A stretch of 64,000 nt of DNA from Centroberyx gerrardi. Taxonomy: Eukaryota > Chordata > Actinopteri > Beryciformes > Berycidae. The DNA lies in contig NC_136016.1 of assembly GCF_048128805.1 (NCBI RefSeq), positions 16,800,676 through 16,864,675 on the forward strand, written 5' to 3'. A program made the position numbers and the translations under genes. The stretch's first letter is position 1. The number at the start of each line of letters is the position of its first letter. The notes beneath the pieces are model-generated. The model searched no databases. It was not told the DNA's origin and saw nothing but the letters and a program-made list of their open reading frames with translations. Below, one piece after another: positions 1 to 12,390 of the stretch.

Positions 1-126
1 AAAGTAATCAAGTTACAGTAGGGCTTCAGTGGTTTACATTATTGATTACATTTATCAACAGGTTATAAGTAAATCTATAACTGATCCTGAAGATAACCTC
101 ACCAACCCTTGTTACCATTTACTTAC

Positions 127-1996
127 CCTTATAGCAGTAGAACAGGTATGTGCCTTTGCATCCCCTGTCATACCACATCTTGGCAGAGGGGCTATACAGC
201 GTACAGTTTCCATCCCTGTTTGGCTGAGAGCCCGCCCAGTATCTGAAGGGACTCTTACTCTGGTCCGACCATTTCCACTCATCTCTGAACAGACCCATCC
301 ACACCCAGGACGGCTGTGGCACGGCATCGTTAACCTCGTGCTGCAACGCCTGATTTTCAGGCTGGTTCCTCACACTTGCCAAGTCGCTGTGATTCGCTCG
401 GCAGTACACTTGGGCTTCCCTCCAAGTCTTTTCTTCAGGAATTATAACATACTTCCCACTGGGCTTCTTATCTGTAAACATTAGCACACGTATGCATTGA
501 CTGGATGCTTGCACAAAATAGGAAAAGTTTTCTTGCTGTGACATGTATTTAAAGGTGCATTAAGAAAGATTGTACTGTTACGTAACACAAAATGACCATA
601 AGTCATTGTTATTACACCCATTTTGACAATATACCTTGATAGAGTTATTGATCAATATCAATGACTCACAGTGATTACTCACTGTGTTTCAGTTTTGGAA
701 CAAAAACTCCCAGCTCATTGGAATTTCAAGACACTCCCAGTCTCCTCCCGTCCTACTCAGCATTTCCAACCTCTAAACGCTGAAGGACGGTACATGAGGG
801 AGAAACCGGCATCGCAAAACCCCCTTCTCAAACGACATTGCTTTTACAGTATTTAGGATTGTAATATATTTCCTCTTAACTAGACGTTTCTGTTGAATCT
901 CTGCTCTAATAAGCCAGTTTACTCACCTTCAGGGACGCAAACTAGTCACCTTTTTCATCCCAAAATAGGACACTTAAGTGAAGGATTTCTGAGTGGTTTT
1001 GTGTCTGCCCTGGCATCTGTCACCTTTTTCACTATCCATGAGTTTGCATCCCTGCACCTTTTATTGTAATAATGTGACTTTATTATGCATGTTATTACAG
1101 GCCAGTGTAAGTGCTGGAGAGTTGTCAATATTGTTGCAATTCCTTGGTCGATAAAAGTCATAGATTACTTAAAGCTGCAATAAGCAACATTTTTTAACTA
1201 CTAGAGCGTGACAGAAACCGCAACACATTTGTAAATAAAGCGCAGCAAAGCCACTGCACTGCAGAGGCCTACCAAGGACAAACATTGCAGAACACCATAC
1301 ATGGAGGCTAACAGCTAAGCTAAACATACCTGCTTTAACAAGTTTACTCACTCGCTTCATCAATTCCACCATTAAGAGAACATTTTCAGGAACGGGAGGG
1401 GGTGAGGGTTGCTTTTAAACAGCGAGGGTGGAGCCAAGCCAAGCTCCGCCCTCGCTCACAAGCAACATATCATTATGTCTCAATGAAATCTCCACATGGC
1501 ACACATTTGTTTCAGGATTGGTTATAAGGCCTGATATCGCTTATTGCAGGTTTAACGCCCCTTTAAAATATCCAACTCTGAAAAGCACTACATGTCAAGT
1601 TAAAGCCAACGAACTCACCGTCATGACAGGCAAAGAATTGTCTTCTCTGGCAGTCTACACCGAGCCACCTTCCCTCAGTGTTCATGCCTCCACACAGGTG
1701 GGAGGAGCCAGGCGGACCGGCCCAGTTCGTCCACTCAGCGACTCCTTCACTGCTCTGACTTTCTCCCACAGACCACTGCCACGGCGTCGGCCCAGTCTTT
1801 CTCAGACCAATCCAGATTTCTTGTGACACGCCGCTGGCTGATGCCTTGCTCATCATCCTCTTCATGTCTTCATAGTTGCCAACTGTGGCCAGGTCAGTGT
1901 ACTGCTGTCTGCAGTGCTGCTGGGCCTCGCCCCAGCTCTTCGCTACGTTCACCAAGTGATACTCACGGTGAAGATGTGAACAAACTGTCACAGGTC
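127..1996 (-). CDS. C-type lectin domain protein, partial (two CTLD exons; 3' part beyond the left edge)
   Basis: Two exons read on the minus strand: 1619-1996 (126 codons) and 127-471 (115 codons). Both are bounded by AG acceptors and GT donors and both are phase 1-1, the usual layout of stacked CTLD exons. Each encodes a C-type lectin fold. The first has the WGEAQQHCR start, IWIGL core, a Cys pair and a closing FFACHDG. The second has TWREAQVYCR, VWMGLF, then SQPN and WYDRGC, ending YLFYCYKG. The sugar-selecting EPN/QPD triplet is absent from the first and replaced by QPN in the second, and neither has a clean WND motif, so Ca-dependent sugar binding is doubtful. The arrangement resembles fish mannose-receptor-like or L-selectin-like lectins; I cannot name the orthologue. 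No signal peptide exon was recognised upstream. Confidence 0.8.
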
Positions 1997-4385
1997 CTGC
2001 AGAGTGACTTTTCATGTTACACCCATTTTGACAATATTGTGTATTCTCATTTCATAGGATTAATGTGTCATGATGAGTATTTTGTAGAAAGACACTGACC
2101 TAAGACGAGCGGCAACAATAACAGACGCAGCATATTTTCTCCTATGACATGAAGGGATAAATGTTAGTGACATAAGTTCACTGAAAATCTCATATACAGA
2201 TATAAAAAAAAGTGAACATCTCATAAGAAGTTCTGGTTGGCTTATCATGTTAAAGGTTGAACCCTGAACTCAATTTAATTTTATTTTCATTGTCAGTTTT
2301 CCTCTTGGAATGACCTATGATTTTTTCATGTCTTTGGAATCTGTATTTGGAAGCTTCGTTTGCATTTTAATTGCTTATTATAATATTTTGGCCAAAAAGG
2401 AATTACTTTATATCTTGAGTTACATTAGAATGAGAAAATAGCAAAAGAAAAAAGAAGAAAAAACTCCATTTGCATCCTACTTTTCTATGAACATTGTCTG
2501 CACAGTACAATTGATCAACTAAAAAAAAAAAGCATCCATGATTAGAGAATTAAATGGCTCCAATTTCCTGGCTCTTGATATCCACATTACTGCATCTGTA
2601 ATATAGCTACATCTGTAATACAAATATACATTTAGTATTTATACATATAGTATTCAAAGAATCACATTGTTCTTTATTGTATTGCTACATTTCCCGATAT
2701 AGGTGCCCGTAACTAGTTCATGTTTAGGGCGGTACTCTCAAAAAGTATTTTAATTTTCTGTTGAAATGATAAATCTAGACCTAGATCACCGTCTCCCATG
2801 AGTGAGTCACCCAGTCGGTGGCTACCCAGCAAGCAGTGCAACAGCACTGTTTTGTAATTACAGAAATGAGTCTTCTTACCTGACACCCAGATGGTTCCTA
2901 ATAGAGCGGTGCACTCCTGCAGGTTACTAGTCTTTCTTTCCTTCACTCTTTGTTGATATTGTCTTTTTATCATTCCCTTAAGCCTCCCTACTGTGTATTT
3001 CCCTTTATGCAAATGCTTTGTTCAGTTGCAGAAGCATTTTTCCCTGAAAGACGCCACAGCACTATAAAGGTTATGACATATTTGCATCTCACAACAGTAT
3101 CTGTAAGGAGTCATACAGATCGAGTTGGGCTGTTGGTACAGATCGTGGCTGACACCACGGCAAATAAAACCACTGTTGAGCACATATTAGTATTAAACAT
3201 GTTTTATTTTTATTGCTCAACATTGTATCACACAATATTAAATACATATTTAACATGCAGATAACTGACAGTAGAGCTATGCAATTCCTTCTACATGAAA
3301 ACATGCATATACACACCACAACCCTCAGCTGAATATCTTGATTACATAAGATTTAACTACAAATGAAGAATGGGTATATATGTTTTCTTTATCCAGGAAC
3401 ATATTGGAACTCCTGATAAAATGCTATAACTTTTTAACCAAACAACAAATGAATTTGTTGCTGTGCAATACTGTTCATACCAAAAATGTATCTTCTTGTT
3501 CTGACCGTAGCCTGTTGTCAATGGGCTAAAACATGCAAAAACATCACCTTTAAAACCAATTTCGTGAGATACACTGACTCAGAAATCCACGAGGGGAAAG
3601 AGTGGGACAACCGACATGACAGTTAGCCTTTCTACTATATACTTTTATCCGCTTGTATTTTGTTGACTATTTGTATAAGGGAGCAATGTAAACTTAATCT
3701 TTGTATTAGGGACAAAAACAAATTTGAAAGTGGGTGAAAATGTTATTAACCTAAGCTTTGCCTCATTCAGTTTGCTTTTGTGCAAAGTCAAATCAATTCA
3801 AGTGCCTAATTACTTTTCAGAGACTGCAAGGTAATCAACAGTGTCAGCACAGATTTGAAAGATTTCATTCCAAAATGCCAAAAATCCATTTGATAAAAAT
3901 GTTCCCTGATATTCATCATTCAACATTTTAGAGTTGACTTAAGTATTTACAGTTGACTGCATCCTCAGAAAGGTTAAAGGTTTCAGGATGACTATCAAAA
4001 TCAATAATTGTTCATAAAAAAATATGACTTTCATGCCAACAATTTTGTCAAAATGGACATCACGGTTTTCAAATGTTGGATATCTTATTTATCTTATATC
4101 TTTATATATATTTTTGTTTCATATATCTTTATTTTATCCCAATGCATGCTTGTGTAGGAATCACTTTTCAAAGGTGGAGAGCTGCTGCTAGAGTGAGAGT
4201 TTAGAAAGTTTTCCTCTGTGAAAGGACACATCAGCTTTTATTCACAACTCACCCTTAAAAGAAAGTGGAGAAAGAGCAAACTGCCGCCTTCACCCACATT
4301 GATTCATTTACCACCTTTCTCTTCAGTTCACCTCTGTGTGTTTTGCGTCGTTCTGTCTCTCCTCTCTGTCCATCTGCGCTCCTGC
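1997..4385. other. Intergenic, no gene recognised
   Basis: A/T-rich DNA between the lectin exons and the tnnt1 promoter. It may hold the lectin gene's 5' exons, but no signal peptide or domain was visible on either strand. The short open frames look random. Confidence 0.4.
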
Positions 4386-4640
4386 CACCTGTCTTTTTGT
4401 GTCTTGTTTCAGCTGTGAGGTCAGCAACAATCCCTTCGCTCATTATGCTGCCTGTCAGACTTCAGCTTGTTCTCCCAAAAGCCGCCAATAATCCACATAG
4501 TCCCCATCCTGTCCATCTTTACTAACCCATGCCACACACACACACACACTCACACACACTCACACACACATTTCAGTCCTCGTCACCTCCTTGTCCCCCC
4601 GGAGGATCCCTTATATAAACCTCTGTCTCCCCTCTAGTTG
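4386..4640 (+). promoter_or_regulatory. tnnt1: Candidate tnnt1 core promoter with TATA box and upstream E-boxes
   Basis: A TATA-type element (ttatataaac, 4611-4620) lies about 90 bases before a clean splice donor (gcag/gtatgt at 4704/4705). Two E-boxes, CACCTG (4386-4391) and CAGCTG (4410-4415), lie about 200 bases upstream, as expected for a muscle gene. A (CA)n tract sits between them. The start site is inferred. Confidence 0.55.
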
Positions 4641-4642
4641 TG

Positions 4643-4704
4643 ACTCCACTGGTTTTCCTCGGCAGTGACTGTCGTTCTTCTTTTCCTGTATCGTTTTTGT
4701 GCAG
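4643..4704 (+). other. tnnt1: Putative non-coding first exon of tnnt1
   Basis: Begins roughly 25-30 bases downstream of the TATA box and ends at a consensus donor, gcag/gtatgt. It contains no ATG. Troponin T genes usually have a non-coding exon 1 followed by a long first intron, as here (next exon at 8414). The 5' end is approximate. Confidence 0.5.
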
Positions 4705-5409
4705 GTATGTAGTTTCCCTTTTCTTCTTCTGCAGTGTTTTGCTAAACCAACATGTTCCTCATGGTCTTGAACAGAGTCTTGATTTGAACCATCTAGAAGC
4801 AGGAGTTTACTGTCTTTCTGGAATATTTTCAGTCAATACCTCTTGCTGTAGAAGTAATATAAAGTTAGTATTGCAGGTAGGATTTTAATCCCATCAACCA
4901 TCAAAGCACTGTTGATATTTGGGCTTTTCATGTCTTAAACACAGTTCCCCATCATTATTATTAGGCACAATCCTTAATTACAGTATAGCGCCCCCTGTTG
5001 ATACACTTTTTGTGTACTGTGAAAGTGCCACTACTGGCTTTGATTACATAGTGCTTTATTGGATTGACGACGAGTCTTGCATGTATTTTAAGGCTGTACA
5101 CATTTTGTTTACATTGTTGTTTGTAATCTTGGGAATTAAACTGGCCTGTATGTTACATGAGCTATGATGGCTTATGAAAGTTTGAAAAAGCTTAAAGGTT
5201 AAACTCCTCAAGAACATGTAAATGTTGGTGAATTAAAGATGAATATAAATGATGAAATAAATTCCAGATTCTATCTTTAACCAACACAAGTTGTTCTGAC
5301 TGAATATACCCAATCAATCTTGAATTCTTTCAGTCACATAAAGGCGTCATATATTATATAATTTATTTCTAAAATCAGGAACCCAGGAGTTATTTTCGGT
5401 GCCCTTGGC

Positions 5410-6935
5410 CTGTCTCCCTGTCTCCCTGTCTCTCTGTCTCTCTGTCTCTCTGTCTCCCTGTCTCTCTGTCTCCCTGTCTCCCTGTCTCCCTGTCTCTCTG
5501 TCTCCCTGTCTCCCTGTCTCCCTGTCTCCCTGTCTCTCTGTCTCTCTGTCTCTCTGTCTCTCTGTCTCTCTGTCTCCCTGTCTCTCTGTCTCCCTGTCTC
5601 TCTGTCTCCCTGTCTCTCTGTCTCTCTGTCTCCCTGTCTCCCTGTCTCTGTCTCCCTGTCTCCCTGTCTCTCTGTCTCTGTCTCCCTGTCTCCCTGTCTC
5701 TGTCTCTCTGTCTCCCTGTCTCTGTCTCCCTGTCTCCCTGTCTCTCTGTCTCTGTCTCCCTGTCTCTCTGTCTCCCTGTCTCCCTGTCTCTGTCTCCCTG
5801 TCTCTCTGTCTCTGTCTCCCTGTCTCTCTGTCTCTGTCTCCCTGTCTCTCTGTCTCTGTCTCCCTGTCTCTCTGTCTCCCTGTCTCTCTGTCTCTCTGTC
5901 TCCCTGTCTCCCTGTCTCTGTCTCCCTGTCTCCCTGTCTCCCTGTCTCTGTCTCCCTGTCTCTCTGTCTCTGTCTCCCTGTCTCTCTGTCTCTGTCTCCC
6001 TGTCTCTCTGTCTCTGTCTCCCTGTCTCCCTGTCTCTCTGTCTCCCTGTCTCCCTGTCTCTGTCTCCCTGTCTCTCTGTCTCTGTCTCCCTGTCTCTCTG
6101 TCTCCCTGTCTCCCTGTCTCTCTGTCTCTCTGTCTCTCTGTCTCCCTGTCTCTGTCTCCCTGTCTCCCTGTCTCCCTGTCTCTCTGTCTCCCTGTCTCCC
6201 TGTCTCTCTGTCTCTCTGTCTCCCTGTCTCCCTGTCTCCCTGTCTCTCTGTCTCTGTCTCCCTGTCTCCCTGTCTCCCTGTCTCTCTGTCTCCCTGTCTC
6301 CCTGTCTCTCTGTCTCTCTGTCTCCCTGTCTCCCTGTCTCCCTGTCTCTGTCTCCCTGTCTCCCTGTCTCTGTCTCTCTGTCTCCCTGTCTCCCTGTCTC
6401 TGTCTCCCTGTCTCCCTGTCTCTCTGTCTCCCTGTCTCTCTGTCTCTCTGTCTCCCTGTCTCTCTGTCTCCCTGTCTCCCTGTCTCTCTGTCTCTGTCTC
6501 CCTGTCTCTCTGTCTCCCTGTCTCTCTGTCTCTCTGTCTCCCTGTCTCCCTGTCTCTCTGTCTCCCTGTCTCCCTGTCTCTCTGTCTCTCTGTCTCTCTG
6601 TCTCCTTGTCTCCCTGTCTCTCTGTCTCCCTGTCTCCCTGTCTCCCTGTCTCTCTGTCTCCCTGTCTCTCTGTCTCTCTGTCTCTCTGTCTCCCTGTCTC
6701 TCTGTCTCTCTGTCTCCCTGTCTCTCTGTCTCTCTGTCTCTCTGTCTCTCTGTCTCCCTGTCTCCCTGTCTCCCTGTCTCTCTGTCTCTCTGTCTCTCTG
6801 TCTCTTTGTCTCCCTGTCTCTCTGTCTCCCTGTCTCCCTGTCTCTCTGTCTCTCTGTCTCTCTGTCTCCCTGTCTCTCTGTCTCTCTGTCTCCCTGTCTC
6901 TCTGTCTCCCTGTCTCCCTGTCTCTCTGTCTCTCC
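5410..6935. repeat. 1.5-kb minisatellite, unit CTGTCTCC / CTGTCTCT with 6-base variants
   Basis: Almost uninterrupted tandem array of 8-base units CTGTCTCY, punctuated by shorter CTGTCT units, roughly 190 copies. It lies in tnnt1 intron 1. No unit contains a stop in any phase, so long low-complexity open frames of more than 500 codons appear on both strands; these are artefacts. Runs of consecutive CTGTCTCC units give four GGG tracts spaced by 5 bases on the minus strand (for example 5504-5530). Confidence 0.97.
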
Positions 6936-8420
6936 TGTTGAGGTTGTCTCTGTCTGTCAGTTTGGCCAGAACCGTTCCACAATGAAGCAACGTGATGAAT
7001 TCCTCTCCCAATCCCTCATCTGCCTTTTGTCCTGGTGCCCATGTTTACTCAGATCCACATGCTCATGCTCTGAGGTCTGGGCTAAAAGCTAACTATGGAG
7101 GGATCGAAGCGACTCAGGCGGCTTCAGTCCTTGATCTGCCATGTTAATGCACTCAAAGACAGTTGGTCTGGGAAGGCCTCCAGTTGCTGGCATTGAAGAT
7201 AGTGTTTGGAAAATTGTCTCCATTGTTGGGGTGTCTGGCCAGAAACCCCCATGGTCAGGCGTGGGTCCTCATTCTGTATGTTGAGTCAGTCTAAATGCCT
7301 ATAAGCAGCTCTTCAGATTGTTTTGACTAGGTCCCTTTGCTCTCTGTAGCATCATACTATACTATCTCCTGTATATCAACTGTAAATCACACTCAAATAT
7401 AGAAACTAGTAAAGTTATGGTCAAGAATGATGAAATAAGTGTATTTATGGGGCTCATGTATTTATGGGGCTACATGAGACTTGGTTTATTGACTACATCC
7501 CTGCAGTTCAGTGGGGCTGTGAGTAGATCAAATGATAATAGTGGACTTGGCTGGTGTTAATAGTGGCCTGCAGACCGGCTTAATCTCTCCATCCCACGTT
7601 CTCTCTTGCAAATCAAATTAAACACGGAGGATTGGCCAGCTGATACCTTGCTCTTATCTGGGTAACAGGACACTGTTCCAGCCGAGTCCCCCGGCCCCTT
7701 TCTATTCCTAGCTCATTAGCTACAAATGGCCTTTCCCTTAATCTTGTTCTCGCAGCAAAAACAGTGACCCGTGTTGAAGGTGTGGTTCACCCCCAGCGGC
7801 CACCGCACACAAGTCGTGTACTTTGTGCCCTCTGATACTCTGACACCATGACACAAAAGGATAACTCTTTTACAACTTTTACATCTGAGCCACCTGGACT
7901 GTCATGTTAGTGTAGTAATGAGTTTGTTATAGTATTAAAATAACAACTTTGACATGTATCATATAGGAATATAGGAATTCAATTTTTCCTCTATATACAT
8001 ATATGATCAAATATGTTGATTGTTAAATTGTTAAAATGTTATACATTTGTTACATTGTTAAAATTTGATTTTGTTTGAGTGGTTAAATTTAGTGCATTTT
8101 CAAAAATTTTATAGGCAGTTTCAGACTAACTCCAGTGTCTCTCCTCACTAAAACATTGCTAAAATCCTCCCAATCTGTATCTGAATTTGAACTGGAAAGT
8201 CTCCAATCAGCAGGTTCACCTTATCTGAATCAGGTCCAGTATTGTGACTATTCTGCCTGTGAGGACTTGGTCTACAAATTCATGCAATAGATTTAACTAA
8301 ACTATCCTGAGCCATATTATATTTGAAAACAAAATCATGAAAACTGAATAATATAATGTTCTAATGTGAATATGAATCAGTAATGTTTGTCTTGTATGGT
8401 TCTCTCTCTCCAGTGTCACC

Positions 8421-11400
8421 ATGTCTGATGTAGAAGAAGAGCATGAGTGAGTCGTCCAATCTTATCAGTTAAATCCCTGTTTCATGTTGACAAACTTCTG
8501 TACATGCATGATACATTACCTTCTGTTTATGGTGTGATTGATATATTCTTTTATTTCTTTCTCATCAGGCATCAGGAGGGTAAGGACATTGGGGTTTTAT
8601 GAATTTGTAGTTGTTTCATCTCTCCTCTCTCCTCTCATCTGGCCACTCTGTTACTCATTCTTTCTTTCTTCAGAGGAAGAGGAGGAGCAGGGAGAGGGAG
8701 GTGAGATTTCGACGCTAAACTGTGTTGATTTCATCCACTTAACTCCCATCAGATATAACTTTCACCGGCAACACGGCTTCACATGAGGCTGTATCAGAGT
8801 CAAAACATCACATGTCCCCACAGGAGGGATTATAAAATGTAAATTATGTTTTGCCTTATGATGTTTGCTTTTAGCTTCAACACTCACCGAGCCCGTCGTG
8901 TTCGTGTAAGGCTGCTGAGTCCTGTGTAGGCAGCATGCAAAATATATTTCCCAGAAATGTGTTCCTGTTTCCTGAATGTAAATTTCTGCCCATAAACGGT
9001 CAAGGAACATTGAATCAGTATACTGGCCTTCAAAGCCAAAGACCACTAACTGTAAGAGCAGTGAAACTGAGAAACATAACTTCAAGGTTTAATTCCTGAC
9101 CTGACAAAGGGATTGTTTGTACAAAAGTGGATAGTATAGTATTTAATAGCAAGTGTGGCTATAATTTCTGTCTAAATGAAATCTAAACCTTAATCCTTTT
9201 TTGAACACACACAAAATGTTCTTCCTGTTGTATTGCAGTACACAAATCATAGTTAATAAGCAGAATGGCTGTACAGCACTGTGGGTTTTCAGTGTGTTTA
9301 ACCTCAGGTTTGATCCAATTTTCTTTTTGACTAGTGTGCTGTGTCATTTATTGCTACATTGCTTCTTTGCCTCTCAAGAGTTTTCCTTGAATTGATCTTG
9401 TGTTTTCTAGTCTAACACAGTGGGTTTTGAAAGTAAACTGGCCACACTCTCTCTGGTTATTAATTCACTTTTTCATTTCCATTCTGGCTGACATACTGAA
9501 GAAGAACGACCCAAATACAAGTATGTATGAGCATTCACATGAGAATACATTTGAGAATATTTTCAATGTTTACCACTGATATCTGCATTGTATAGCATTG
9601 AAAATAATCTGATCTGCCTCCAAGGATAGTATAGCACAGAGAAGTAACAGTCTGTCATGAAATAAATACATTGATATGTATTTTAAATGTGTCAGAAGTG
9701 CTTTCATGTTCCTTTACAGGCCGCCGGTCTCACAGCTTGCTGCCCCCAAAATCCCTGAGGGAGAGCGGGTAGACTTTGATGTACGTTTCCCCTAAAACCC
9801 TTCTGAATGAAATGCATACATGATTATTCTAATAACAGCATTAATGCGATCCATGCATCCACTGGTCCCTCTCAGGACATCCACAGGAAGAGGATGGAGA
9901 AGGATCTGCTGGAGCTGCAGACTCTGATCGACGTCCACTTTGACCAGAGGAAGAAAGAGGAAGAGGAGCTGATTGGGCTCAAAGACAGGATCGTAATGCC
10001 TTTCTCTCCCTTCCATTCCCATACTCTATTTTTGTCCAACCTCTTTCCCCCCCCCCATCTGTTTGTCTGGAAGAAAGAGATGTGAGGATGCACTGACCAA
10101 TGTGGAGAATGGTCGGTGATTTAATGAGCTGTGTGTGTGAATGTGCCAGATGATGCAACATGTAGTCGTTCTGTTGTAGGAGAGCCGGCGGGCAGAAAGA
10201 GCTGAGCAGCAGCGCGTGAGAGCTGAAAAAGAGCGAGACAGACAGACAAGGATTGCGGTAAATAACGAATGCAGGGGCTTTTGAATTAGTACTGTATTAC
10301 ATATGTCGTTGTAGCCATGCCTGTTGATAATCTGCTAAATTACCATGGTCAAATCAAAATGAATTGAACTATTAATGTGTACTTTATAAGTTTTGAGTTT
10401 CCAAGAAAGAAGAAAATACCGTCTTGTTCTTCAGGAGGAAAGACAGAGGAAGGAGGATGAGGAGGCGAAGAAGAGGGCAGAGGATGAGGCCAAGAAGAAG
10501 AAAGTGCTCTCCAACATGGGGGCTCACTTTGGAGGCTTCCTGGCTAAGGTCAGCATAACGCTCATATCATATCTGGTTGTTCAGTGGAATATTGAATTTG
10601 TGGGCTGGTTTTTGTATGTGGAGCGTATGTATCCTCTGCATGCTGGTCTGAGCCTTGACGTGTCTGTCTGATCTTTCATAGAAAGTTGGATGTGTTTGAT
10701 TGTTTCCTGCAGGCAGAGCAGAGGAGAGGGAAGAAACAGACAGGGAGGGAGATAAAGAAGAAGACTCTGGCGGAGAGACGCATGCCGCTGGCCACTGACA
10801 ACCTGAGAGAAGACGGCCTGAGGTCAGTTAAGACCGGGACCCTCAGAGCCTTGAGGCTGTTTTTGAACTAAGGAAATAGTGGGAACTTGTAAATAATCTA
10901 GCATAACTTCTGCAGCTTTATACACCTTGTTGCCAGCAGGGATGATTTGTCAGTTGGATTATAGTTTCAAATAAACACTTACTACTTTCCATCCCATGTT
11001 GTAGACATTTTGAGTTGGGTAAGCTTGCCAAAGCTTGGAACAGATGTGGAAAATTCCCTATTGATTTTTCATCACCATTATCCTCCAAAAGTAAGAAATT
11101 AGGGACTGAAAACAGTGAAAGCACACAGTTCAGTGGTTTCCCATTGCTGATGTTCTCATGGCTGTTTCAGAGAGCGAGCCAAGGAAATGTGGGGATGGAT
11201 CTACCAGCTGGAGTCAGAGAAGTTTGACCTGACTGAGAAGATGAGGAGGCAGAAGTACGAGGTGAGCTGAAAAGGTCGGCTTCCACGTCATTTGTGACTT
11301 CAGATTCCCAGCACATATTTGAATGTCTTTTTTTATTTCTTCAGATCAATGTCCTCCTGAACAGAATTCAACATGCTCAGAAATTGTGAGTCGATTTGCT

Positions 11401-11811
11401 TGTCTCAGTGTACCGTGACCCCCTTCCTCTCCATCCCCCCCAACATACTCAAGAGTGCCACTTTTAAGATGCCACTCTTAACCTCACATACGTAACACTT
11501 TGCATAGAGCATGCAAAGATGTCAAACTTTGAATGTGTTGTTGTCACACATGCAGTAAATGTAAAACTCCCTCATAACTCTTAAATAGGTGCCCCATTGG
11601 TTTTGTTTGCACAATCTAAGATAACTAACAGTATGGACATATAACTGTTATAAAGCCATTATATCCCCATTTAATGACAGACACACGTGCATTTACTGAT
11701 TCTGATTTGTGTGTAATATGACTATTCATAACCTTCTCTGACTCTTTCTTCTCCTCTCCATCCAGCAAAAAAGGCCACGGTAAAGGAAAGGTTGGAGGAC
11801 GCTGGAAGTGA
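8421..11811 (+). CDS. tnnt1: Troponin T, slow skeletal type
   Basis: Tropomyosin-binding subunit of the troponin complex, acting on the thin filament of striated muscle. Twelve coding exons: 8421-8446, 8569-8579, 8674-8700, 9502-9520, 9720-9780, 9876-9992, 10180-10257, 10435-10548, 10713-10822, 11171-11261, 11345-11385, 11766-11811. The joined frame is 741 bases, 246 residues. A short acidic N terminus (MSDVEEEHE, then Glu-rich) is built from micro-exons of 11, 27 and 19 bases, typical of this family. Next come the tropomyosin-binding segment [20 protein letters not shown], the NMGAHFGG motif, the coiled-coil arm that binds troponin I, and the terminal GGRWK. The near-terminal NRIQHAQKF resembles TNNT1 rather than TNNT2 or TNNT3. 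The 5' UTR exon at 8414 uses acceptor ctctccag. It converges on dnaaf3, with 579 bases between stop codons. Confidence 0.9.
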
Positions 11812-11832
11812 ACACACACACACACACACACA
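11812..11832. repeat. (CA)n tract in the tnnt1 3' UTR
   Basis: A short CA repeat starts directly at the tnnt1 stop codon. A possible ATTAAA polyadenylation signal follows near 11978. Confidence 0.7.
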
Positions 11833-12390
11833 GGAGGCACAGAGAAGCAAGAAGACAGTTCACTGGTTTCAGGAAAATGTTACAGCAATGATGCAGTTTT
11901 TCATCCCTTGAGCTAACTGGAAAATAATTGTTTGCTGTGTGGCATTTACTGAAATAGTTCCAAATCACAAAATAATTATTAAAATGCACATACAACTAAA
12001 ATGGGCATTTTCTATCAGTGTAATTCAAAGGGGAAATTAAATTCCAAGTATGAAAAATATAGAGAATTTTATTATCATTCCTGAAAATGTAGACATTGAA
12101 AAATTCATCAACAGTCTTGCAGCTAATTCAAGCAGCTAACACAAACAAAAATTCCTCAACAGTTAGAAAAATAATCAAAGCACAATAATAATGAATAACT
12201 ATATGTGAGGCATTTGACAAATTACTACAAATAGGCTAGTAGTCTTCCTTATTCAAACTGCATAAGATCTCATAAAATCTCTGAGGTCTTGACTTTCAGT
12301 GAGTTTCATCATATGAAGGTGGAGGTGGAGGTGCTGGTGATGTGAGAGCAGAGTGAAATGTGTTCTGAGCTCGGCTGGATTCAGCCAGCT

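Noticed and set aside
2713-3012. 99-codon frame on the minus strand upstream of the lectin exons
   Set aside because: No signal peptide, domain or fitting splice sites; composition looks random.
5347-7011. Open frames of more than 500 codons on both strands (repeats of DRETGRQ or SLSPCLPV)
   Set aside because: They are the CTGTCTCY minisatellite read in frames that cannot contain stops; no other coding evidence.
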